Part shown: in pieces, positions 1 through 5,001 of the stretch | Numbering within the stretch: the stretch's first letter is position 1 | Layout: each line of letters starts with the position of its first letter | Assembly: GCA_013139435.1 (NCBI GenBank) | Contig: WTAW01000377.1 | Span: 1 to 5,001, forward strand | From: Candidatus Aminicenantota bacterium | GTDB taxonomy: Bacteria > Acidobacteriota > Aminicenantia > Aminicenantales > Aminicenantaceae | Length of the DNA stretch: 5,001 nucleotides | Reading direction: 5' to 3' | Notes under the pieces: generated by a model | The model's input: the letters and a program-made list of their open reading frames with translations, nothing else | What the model was told of the DNA's origin: nothing | Database searches by the model: none | Position numbers and translations under genes: made by a program

Positions 1-1001
1 TGGGACAGGCCCCGGCCAAACAGGCTTTGATAAAGGGAGGAATCCCTCCCACTGTGAATAGTTTTGCCATCAATAAAGTCTGTGGTTCCGGATTGAAAGC
101 CGTAGAGCTGGCTGCCAACTCCATCTGGTTGGAGAAGAATGAGATCGTCGTTGCAGGCGGCATGGAGAGCATGAGTCAGGCGCCGCACATGATCTGGGAC
201 GTGAGGGAAGGCGTTAAGTTCGGTGACCTCAAAATGAAGGATGCCATGATCTTAGATGGGCTCTGGTGTGCCTTCGACGATCAGCATATGGGAATAACCG
301 GCGAAGTGATCGCTGAAAAATTTGGAGCCACCCGAGAGGAACAGGATGCTTACGCCATCAGCAGCCACGCGAAGGCGCTCCATGCGATAGAAAAAGGCTA
401 CCTCAAAGAAGAGATCGTTCCTGTGAAGGTGCCACAGCGGCGAGGGGATCCCATCGTTTTTGCGGTGGACGAAGGACCACGACAGGATGCGACAGTGGAG
501 AAACTGGCCAAGCTGCGTCCGGCCTTTAAAAAGGAGGGGACGGTCACGGCAGGAAATGCCTCCAGTATCAATGATGGAGGGGCGGCTGTGGTTCTAGCAT
601 CAGAGGATGCGGTCAAGGACAAAAATCTCGATCCGATCGCCCGGATCGTCGGAACAAGTTCTAATGCATTGGAACCCCAGATGGTGATGTATGCGCCGAA
701 AGGAGCTATAGAAAAAGTGCTGGCTGATGTGGGGTGGACCCTCGAAGATGTGGGCATCATCGAGATCAATGAAGCCTTTTCTTCTCAGCTTGTGGTGCTC
801 ATCAAAGAACTGGGGCTTGACAGGGAAAAGGTCAATGTGCACGGTGGAGCTGTGGCTTTAGGGCATCCCATAGGAGCCACAGGCTGTAGGATCTTGATCA
901 CTTTGATCTATGCGCTCAAACACAGAGGGTTGAAGAAAGGAATTGCCGCTCTTTGTTTAGGGGGCGGAGACGCTATGGCCATGGCTGTGGAGATGGTCTG
1001 A
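1..1001 (+). CDS. Acetyl-CoA acetyltransferase (thiolase), 5' end outside window
   Basis: This thiolase II-type enzyme condenses two acetyl-CoA to acetoacetyl-CoA or cleaves acetoacetyl-CoA (or a longer 3-ketoacyl-CoA) with CoA in the cytoplasm. The frame is open from base 3, and the first visible residues, GQAPAKQA, already match the conserved region before the nucleophile, so the gene starts left of the window and the TTG at 27 is not its start. All catalytic elements are seen: nucleophilic Cys in NKVCGSG (codon 81-83), GGMESMS, GNASSINDGG, Asn in NEAF (codon 768-770), His in GHPIGATG (codon 864-866) and the second Cys in CLGGGDA (codon 954-956). About 332 codons are visible. Family members have the nucleophile near residue 89, so roughly 60 residues are missing and the full protein would be about 394 aa, normal for the family. 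hbd follows after 13 bases, which supports an acetoacetyl-CoA substrate; chain length cannot be read from sequence alone. Confidence 0.95.
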   Translation, partial: GQAPAKQALIKGGIPPTVNSFAINKVCGSGLKAVELAANSIWLEKNEIVVAGGMESMSQAPHMIWDVREGVKFGDLKMKDAMILDGLWCAFDDQHMGITGEVIAEKFGATREEQDAYAISSHAKALHAIEKGYLKEEIVPVKVPQRRGDPIVFAVDEGPRQDATVEKLAKLRPAFKKEGTVTAGNASSINDGGAAVVLASEDAVKDKNLDPIARIVGTSSNALEPQMVMYAPKGAIEKVLADVGWTLEDVGIIEINEAFSSQLVVLIKELGLDREKVNVHGGAVALGHPIGATGCRILITLIYALKHRGLKKGIAALCLGGGDAMAMAVEMV

Positions 1002-1007
1002 GAGGAG
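1002..1007 (+). promoter_or_regulatory. Ribosome binding site of hbd
   Basis: GAGGAG lies directly after the thiolase stop codon and 7 bases before the ATG at 1015. It fixes the hbd start and shows that the two genes are read from one message with almost no spacer. Confidence 0.8.
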
Positions 1008-1014
1008 AACGAGG

Positions 1015-1869
1015 ATGAACATTAATAAAATAGGCATCATCGGCGCGGGGGCGATGGGCACCGGAATTGCCCAAGTTGCGGCCACCTCGGGCTTTAAGGT
1101 CATGCTCAATGACCTCGAAGAAGAACACCTGCAGCGGTCCCTGAAGATCATGGACAAAAGCCTTTCCAAGCTTGTGGAAAAGGGCAAGATCGAAGAAGAG
1201 AAAGATTCAATTTTAGAGCGTATTCGGGTCACAACTTGCCTTGCTGACCTCAGAGAGTCTGATTTTGTTGTGGAGGCGGTTTTTGAAGATCTGGATGTTA
1301 AAACAAAAGTCCTGACGGCAGTGGATGACGTTCTTGCCCCTGAGGTGATCGTTGCATCGAATACGTCTTCGATCTCCATTACCCGATTGGCTGCTTTGAC
1401 CAAGCATCCTGAAAAGTTTATGGGTATGCATTTCATGAATCCTGTCCCGCTGATGACGCTAGTGGAATTGATCAAAGGGATAGCCACCACCCAGGAGACC
1501 TTCGATGTGGTTAAAGGTCTGGCTGAAGCTTTGGGGAAAGTTCCGGTAGAAGCCAATGATTATCCCGGATTCATCGCCAATCGCATTCTCATTCCTATGA
1601 TCAACGAGGCGGTTTATGCCCTCATGGAAGGGGTGGGGACCGCAGAGGCCATCGACCAGGTAATGAAGCTGGGAATGAACCATCCGATGGGGCCCCTAGC
1701 TCTGGCTGACCTTATCGGGCTGGATGTTTGCCTGGATATCATGAATGTCCTTTATGAGGGCTTTAAAGATTCGAAATACAGGCCCTGTCCGTTGCTGCAA
1801 AAAATGGTGAATGCCGGATACTTTGGGCGAAAATCAGGAAGAGGATTCTACGATTACAGCAAGAAATGA
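1015..1869 (+). CDS. hbd: 3-hydroxybutyryl-CoA dehydrogenase
   Basis: A cytoplasmic NAD(P)-dependent dehydrogenase that interconverts (S)-3-hydroxybutyryl-CoA and acetoacetyl-CoA, the step next to the upstream thiolase. At 284 aa it has the usual length for the single-domain-pair Hbd/PaaH type, with no fused enoyl-CoA hydratase. The N-terminal Rossmann fold has GxGxxG (GAGAMG, residues 10-15) and an acidic residue, Asp33, at the end of the second strand, which favours NAD over NADP. Active-site residues are Ser118 in SNTSS, His139 in GMHFMNP, Glu151 (12 residues after the His, as in the known His-Glu pair) and Asn189 in GFIANR. The C-terminal dimerisation domain has the typical NHPMGPLALADLIGLD stretch and ends in GRKSGRGFYDYSKK, as in clostridial Hbd. 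The start is set by GAGGAG 7 bases upstream. The direction in vivo (fatty acid oxidation or butyrate formation) cannot be decided here. Confidence 0.96.
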   Translation: MNINKIGIIGAGAMGTGIAQVAATSGFKVMLNDLEEEHLQRSLKIMDKSLSKLVEKGKIEEEKDSILERIRVTTCLADLRESDFVVEAVFEDLDVKTKVLTAVDDVLAPEVIVASNTSSISITRLAALTKHPEKFMGMHFMNPVPLMTLVELIKGIATTQETFDVVKGLAEALGKVPVEANDYPGFIANRILIPMINEAVYALMEGVGTAEAIDQVMKLGMNHPMGPLALADLIGLDVCLDIMNVLYEGFKDSKYRPCPLLQKMVNAGYFGRKSGRGFYDYSKK

Positions 1870-1874
1870 GGAGG
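1869..1874 (+). promoter_or_regulatory. Ribosome binding site of recA, overlapping the hbd stop codon
   Basis: AGGAGG is a full consensus Shine-Dalgarno sequence 5 bases before the ATG at 1880. Its first base is the last base of the hbd TGA stop. This selects the 1880 start over an in-frame ATG at 1811 inside hbd, and suggests that ribosomes finishing hbd help to start recA. Confidence 0.85.
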
Positions 1875-1879
1875 ATAAT

Positions 1880-2920
1880 ATGACCGAGGGTAAAGACGAA
1901 AGACAGGAATCTCGAAACAGGGCGATTGAAACGGCCCTTTCTCAGATAGAGAAACAATTCGGTAAAGGCGCCATCATGAGGATGGGGCAGAAGGGAGCTG
2001 CTGTCAAGGTGGCCGCGATTCCCACCGGTTCAATCGCATTCGACATGGTCCTGGGTATTGGGGGATTCCCGCGCGGCCGGGTTGTCGAGGTTTTTGGACC
2101 CGAAGCAACGGGGAAGACCACCTTAGCACTCCATGTGATCGCAGAAGCCCAAAAGCAGGGAGGACATGCGGCTTTTATCGATGCTGAACACGCCATGGAC
2201 CCGAGCTATGCCGCCAGCATCGGCGTGGATATAGACAACCTCCTTATTTCGCAGCCTGATTATGGAGAGCAAGCCCTGGAGATCGCAGAGGTGCTCGTGC
2301 GGAGCGGAGCCGTCGATGTCATCGTGGTAGATTCTGTGGCTGCACTCGTACCTAAGGCAGAGCTCGAGGGCGAGATGGGTGATGCACACATGGGACTCCA
2401 GGCCCGGCTCATGTCCCAAGCTTTACGAAAACTGACAGCGATCGTTGCACGGTCGAAGACCTGTTTTGTCTTTGTGAACCAGATCAGAGAGAAGATCGGT
2501 TTTTTCTTGGGAAGCCCTGAAACAACCACAGGAGGACGAGCGCTCAAATTCTATACGTCGATGAGGATCGATATACGAAGACTGGCCACGCTGAAAGAGG
2601 GAGAGAAAGTCATCGGGAACAGAGTGAAGGTCAAAATCGTAAAAAACAAGATGGCTCCTCCGTTCCGGATCGCTCAATTTGACATCATCTTTGGCGAAGG
2701 AATCTCCAAAGAAGGGGATTTGATCGATTGCGGAGCAGACGAGGGGTTGATCGAAAAGGCGGGTAACTGGTATTCCTACAAGGGAGAACGGCTGGGCCAG
2801 GGCAGGGAAAACGTTAAAAAACTCCTTAAAGAGAACGTGGAACTCGCTGAAGAATTGGATCGTGAGATACGGAAGAAAGTCGGCCTTTTGCCCGAGGAAC
2901 CATCCTCTGAGAAAAAATAA
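1880..2920 (+). CDS. recA: Recombinase RecA
   Basis: RecA forms ATP-dependent filaments on single-stranded DNA, carries out strand exchange in recombinational repair and normally triggers LexA self-cleavage. The 346-aa product (E. coli RecA is about 353) aligns without gaps over the core at an offset of +7. It has Walker A GPEATGKTT (Lys79), the catalytic Glu in DAEH (Glu103), the adenine-stacking Tyr110, Walker B VIVVDS (residues 147-152), loop L1 GEMGDAHMGLQAR (residues 164-176), NQIREKIG with sensor Gln201, and loop L2 ending in PETTTGG. The C-terminal domain keeps IEKAGNWYSYKGERLGQG and ends in a short Lys-rich tail (PEEPSSEKK) lacking the long acidic tail of E. coli. L2 is odd: residues 208-212 read FFLGS where most RecAs have VMFGN. 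The gene sits ten bases after hbd, an unusual partner, with no recX or alaS beside it. Identity as RecA is firm; whether it is the only recA of the genome is not known. Confidence 0.96.
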   Translation: MTEGKDERQESRNRAIETALSQIEKQFGKGAIMRMGQKGAAVKVAAIPTGSIAFDMVLGIGGFPRGRVVEVFGPEATGKTTLALHVIAEAQKQGGHAAFIDAEHAMDPSYAASIGVDIDNLLISQPDYGEQALEIAEVLVRSGAVDVIVVDSVAALVPKAELEGEMGDAHMGLQARLMSQALRKLTAIVARSKTCFVFVNQIREKIGFFLGSPETTTGGRALKFYTSMRIDIRRLATLKEGEKVIGNRVKVKIVKNKMAPPFRIAQFDIIFGEGISKEGDLIDCGADEGLIEKAGNWYSYKGERLGQGRENVKKLLKENVELAEELDREIRKKVGLLPEEPSSEKK

Positions 2921-2937
2921 GAATACAGTAAACAAGA

Positions 2938-3008
2938 GGACAAAGTCTGTAATTCAGGATTTCAAATCTTTAACCAGACTTCACCCGTCCAAACAAATCC
3001 TTTTTTTT
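2938..3008 (+). terminator. Possible terminator or structured leader after recA
   Basis: The spacer after recA can fold into a stepped hairpin: GGAC 2938-2941 with GTCC 2987-2990, AAGTCTG 2943-2949 with CAGACTT 2975-2981 (perfect 7 bp), and a small inner stem at 2956-2970. A run of eight T lies at 3001-3008, ten bases past the outer stem. An alternative 7-bp pairing, AGGATTT 2956-2962 with AAATCCT 2995-3001, would end right at the T run. The stem-plus-T-tract layout is terminator-like, but the stems are short and the spacing is imperfect. It may instead be leader structure for the next gene. Confidence 0.35.
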
Positions 3009-3023
3009 GTCTAGAGTTCCCCT

Positions 3024-3029
3024 AAGGAG
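3024..3029 (+). promoter_or_regulatory. Ribosome binding site of the serine hydrolase
   Basis: AAGGAG lies 8 bases before a GTG codon at 3038. It decides this non-ATG start, which also gives a complete export signal at the N-terminus. No convincing -35/-10 promoter was found in the 117-base spacer, so the gene may also receive readthrough from recA. Confidence 0.75.
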
Positions 3030-3037
3030 AAGTTTTT

Positions 3038-4492
3038 GTGAAAAATACATTCAGGAAGAGATGGCTTATTGCCGTTGGATGTATTTTCTGTTTTGTACTG
3101 TTATGGGAATCGTTGAGTTTTGCAAAAACAGACTCTCTCATAGAGAAAGTCGATCGGTTATTCGAAACATGGGATAAACCAAGCTCACCGGGATGTGCTT
3201 TAGGGATCATCCAAGATGGGACGTTGATCTATGCGCACGGTTATGGAATGGCCAATCTGGAGCACAACATTCCTATCACTTCGAAGTCCGTCTTCCGCAT
3301 CGGTTCGACATCGAAACAATTTACGGCTGTGTGTATGGCCCTTCTCGAGGAGGAAGGGGAGTTGTCCCTGGATGACAGCCTAAGAAAATTTCTGCCCCAG
3401 ATGCCAGAGTATGCAGAGGAAATCACCATCAGGCATCTCATCCACCACACCAGCGGCCTCCGTGATTATCTTACGCTCGCCGAGATCGCCGGAATTCGAG
3501 ACGATGACTACTTCACCGATGCAGAGGTCGTCGACCTCCTGGCCCGTCAGAAAGAACTCAATTTTAAGACCGGGGAGGAGCACTTATACAGCAATACTGG
3601 GTATTTTCTGCTGTCACAGATCGTTAAGAAGGCATCTGGGAAGTCTCTCCGGGAGTATGCCGAGGAAAAGATTTTCCAACCGCTGGGGATGACGAACACT
3701 CATTTTCATGACGACCACACAAGGATCGTCAAAAACAGAGCCTCGGGATATGCGCCGAAGAAGGGCGGTGGCTTTGTGATTTCAATGACCACTCTGCCCA
3801 TGACAGGGGACGGAGGAGTGTTCACATCTGTAGAGGACCTTTTTCTCTGGGATCAGAACTTCTATGACAACAGGTTAGGGGAAAGCGGACAAGGATTGAT
3901 AGGAAAAATTCAAACGCCTGGAGTTTTGAACAGCGGGGAAAATCTGGATTATGCCTTTGGGCTTGGAATCGGGGAACACAAAGGATTGACGATGGTAAGC
4001 CACGGAGGCTCTTTTGTGGGCTTCCGCGCAGATATGATCCGTTTCCCCGAGCAAAGGTTATCCGTCATCTGCTTGGCGAACCTGAGCACTTTTGACTCCA
4101 GCGGGATGGCAAGAAGGATTGCAGATATCTATCTGGCGGACCTGATCAAAGATAGGGGTGGAGACAAGACAAAACCCGGGCCTGAAAAACCCAAATTCAT
4201 CAAGCTCTCCGAGGTCGAACCAAAACTCGAAGAACTGAAGGTATATGTCGGCAAGTATTACAGTGAAGAGGTTGATACAGCCTATTTCCTGCGATTTAAA
4301 AACGGAAAACTTTTTATGCGGCATGAGAATCCTCACAGAAGCTATCCAAAAGCAGCGCTCAAGCCAATGTTTAAGGACAGATTTCAGGTCGAGCGATGGA
4401 AATTGAATTTCATCCGGGACGAGGATGAGGAGATTGTCGGATTCAAAGTGAACGCCGGCCGAGTGCAAAATATCTTTTTTGAAAAACAGTAA
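3038..4492 (+). CDS. Secreted serine hydrolase, beta-lactamase/PBP-like fold (family S12 type)
   Basis: A 484-aa exported hydrolase of the class C beta-lactamase-related family, which includes esterases, D-amino-acid peptidases and D-Ala-D-Ala carboxypeptidases. The GTG start gives a Sec signal: basic NTFRKR, hydrophobic residues 9-23, and a likely cut after SFA (residue 29), so it should act in the periplasm or outside. The catalytic motifs are in order and normally spaced: SxxK as STSK with nucleophile Ser90 and Lys93 (preceded by FRIG), YxN as YSN (184-186), and a third motif HGG (322-324). HHTSGL at 136-141 is also typical. True class C beta-lactamases carry KTG as the third motif, so HGG argues for an esterase or peptidase. 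After a Lys/Pro-rich linker (about 371-388) comes a separate C-terminal domain (about 395-484) with alternating strands, of the kind often appended to these hydrolases (lipocalin- or DUF3471-like, inferred). The substrate is unknown. It is separated from recA by 117 bases and converges on the next gene. Confidence 0.88.
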   Translation: MKNTFRKRWLIAVGCIFCFVLLWESLSFAKTDSLIEKVDRLFETWDKPSSPGCALGIIQDGTLIYAHGYGMANLEHNIPITSKSVFRIGSTSKQFTAVCMALLEEEGELSLDDSLRKFLPQMPEYAEEITIRHLIHHTSGLRDYLTLAEIAGIRDDDYFTDAEVVDLLARQKELNFKTGEEHLYSNTGYFLLSQIVKKASGKSLREYAEEKIFQPLGMTNTHFHDDHTRIVKNRASGYAPKKGGGFVISMTTLPMTGDGGVFTSVEDLFLWDQNFYDNRLGESGQGLIGKIQTPGVLNSGENLDYAFGLGIGEHKGLTMVSHGGSFVGFRADMIRFPEQRLSVICLANLSTFDSSGMARRIADIYLADLIKDRGGDKTKPGPEKPKFIKLSEVEPKLEELKVYVGKYYSEEVDTAYFLRFKNGKLFMRHENPHRSYPKAALKPMFKDRFQVERWKLNFIRDEDEEIVGFKVNAGRVQNIFFEKQ

Positions 4493-4510
4493 TTTTGTTT
4501 GGCTTTTTTT
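4458..4510 (+). terminator. Weak candidate terminator after the serine hydrolase
   Basis: GCC 4458-4460 can pair with GGC 4501-4503, and CAAAAT 4466-4471 with ATTTTG 4492-4497. Seven T follow directly at 4504-4510. The stem is AT-rich, interrupted and overlaps the end of the gene, so only the position between convergent genes and the T run support it. Confidence 0.3.
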
Positions 4511-4538
4511 GATATCCCCTTTATTCCGGTTTGATATC
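4508..4538. repeat. Short direct repeat TTTGATATC, two copies
   Basis: TTTGATATC occurs at 4508-4516 and again at 4530-4538, 22 bases apart. On the minus strand the 4530-4538 copy encodes Asp-Ile-Lys near the end of the C45-like protein and the other copy lies just after its stop. It includes the palindrome GATATC. It may be a small local duplication or chance. Confidence 0.4.
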
Positions 4539-5001
4539 GGGGAAGGATTCGCGCAAAGATCGGTAAGCCCAGTCGGCGATTTCTTTTTGGAAAACAAGCA
4601 TTTCTTCTTTTTTGGGCTTTTGTTTGTCCCACTTTACGAGCATGTCTTCCGTTTTTTCTAAAACTTTGTTTTCGATTGGAATAATACGATTGAGGACACC
4701 GTCCCCGCCATACATGAGCAGGCGTGTGACGTTGAGGTACTGCTGCATGTGCCCGCGTTCATCCGGATAGAGGTAATTGGCCAAAGCAATAGCCAGGTCA
4801 TTGAGTGGCGCTGTGCTCTCCCCTCCGGCCACTTCTGGAATGCCCTCAGCATGAGCCCATAAGGGGAAAGCTGTAGTGCAGACGGCCTGTCCCAAGAGTA
4901 CCCACATGGTCGAGAGGTAGGCCTTATCCGGGCTAGGGGCGCCGTGAAACAGAGTGACAGAAACGGTGGAGTTACGGTTGATGGTGTCTGAAGTATTGAT
5001 G
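4521..5001 (-). CDS. Probable C45-type acyltransferase/hydrolase, C-terminal part only
   Basis: The minus-strand frame is open from base 5000 down to TAA at 4523-4521, about 159 codons, so the gene starts beyond the right edge and the ATG at 4907 is probably internal. Upstream of that ATG the frame continues INTSDTINRNSTVSVTLFHG and then APSPDKAYLSTMWVLLGQ. The NRxSTVS, TMWVLLG, PLWAHAEGIPEV and APLND features resemble the C-terminal region of bacterial proteins annotated as C45 peptidases or isopenicillin-N/6-aminopenicillanate acyltransferase-like amide hydrolases. These are Ntn-hydrolases that self-cleave to expose an N-terminal Cys; that Cys would lie outside the window. The last 60 residues are charged and helical (ENKVLEKTEDMLVKWDKQKP), with no membrane segment. 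The assignment rests on remembered family resemblance, so substrate and activity remain open. It is convergent with the serine hydrolase, with 28 bases between stop codons. Confidence 0.55.
   Translation of the reverse strand, partial: INTSDTINRNSTVSVTLFHGAPSPDKAYLSTMWVLLGQAVCTTAFPLWAHAEGIPEVAGGESTAPLNDLAIALANYLYPDERGHMQQYLNVTRLLMYGGDGVLNRIIPIENKVLEKTEDMLVKWDKQKPKKEEMLVFQKEIADWAYRSLRESFPDIKPE

Noticed and set aside
27..29. TTG as the thiolase start
   Set aside because: The eight codons before it already encode conserved thiolase sequence (GQAPAKQA), so the gene begins outside the window.
957..1556. Long minus-strand open frame of 199 codons opposite hbd
   Set aside because: The product is Ser/Thr-rich low-complexity sequence without family features, and it lies wholly antisense to an intact, well-conserved gene.
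1811..1879. Upstream in-frame ATG that would lengthen RecA by 23 residues
   Set aside because: It lies inside hbd, has no good ribosome binding site, and the extra residues do not look like a RecA N-terminus. The ATG at 1880 has AGGAGG at ideal spacing.
2423..2935. Minus-strand open frame of 170 codons opposite the end of recA
   Set aside because: It mirrors the recA codons, has no recognisable domain and has no supporting start signal.
2948..2953. TGTAAT as a -10 promoter box for the serine hydrolase
   Set aside because: No matching -35 hexamer lies at suitable spacing, and the bases form part of the proposed hairpin region.
3071..3085. Lipoprotein signal (AVGC, Cys15) in the serine hydrolase
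   Set aside because: The hydrophobic stretch before Cys15 is too short and continues well past it. Cleavage after SFA by signal peptidase I fits better.
4511..4542. GATATC...GATATC with CCCC/GGGG as a bidirectional terminator
   Set aside because: The T run lies before this stem on the plus strand, and the minus strand has A rather than T after it, so neither direction has the right order.
4058..4597. Minus-strand open frame of 179 codons across the convergent junction
   Set aside because: It overlaps the ends of both the serine hydrolase and the C45-like gene in a different frame and shows no protein features.

Overview
The window carries four complete or nearly complete genes and one fragment, with almost no empty DNA. 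The left 2.9 kb is a tightly packed plus-strand gene row: a thiolase cut by the left edge, a 3-hydroxybutyryl-CoA dehydrogenase (hbd) and recA. A 117-base spacer follows, then a plus-strand secreted serine hydrolase of the beta-lactamase/penicillin-binding-protein fold. A convergent minus-strand gene runs off the right edge; its visible part resembles the C-terminal half of a C45 (acyl-CoA:6-aminopenicillanic acid acyltransferase-like) protein.

The organism is a bacterium. The sequence style of the thiolase and dehydrogenase, the moderate GC content and the strong purine-rich ribosome binding sites fit an anaerobic, fatty-acid- or aromatic-degrading deltaproteobacterium (Desulfobacterota, Syntrophus-like). 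This is inference from family resemblance; nothing in the window fixes the taxonomy.

The thiolase and Hbd catalyse neighbouring steps: acetoacetyl-CoA to or from two acetyl-CoA, and 3-hydroxybutyryl-CoA to or from acetoacetyl-CoA. They would act together in beta-oxidation or, in reverse, in butyrate-type synthesis. recA begins ten bases after the hbd stop codon, and its Shine-Dalgarno sequence shares a base with that stop codon, so it appears to be co-transcribed and translationally coupled with carbon metabolism genes. No LexA-type operator is obvious next to it. Its catalytic residues are intact, but DNA-binding loop L2 has an unusual core.

The right-hand part is a separate unit. The serine hydrolase has an export signal and SxxK, YxN and HGG motifs, which suggest a periplasmic amidase, esterase or peptidase rather than a true beta-lactamase. 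It converges on the C45-like gene with only 28 bases between stop codons. No tRNA, rRNA, CRISPR array, insertion sequence or origin was seen, and there is no gene-free stretch over 300 bases. I found no convincing new multi-gene system; the most interesting items are the recA context and its L2 loop.
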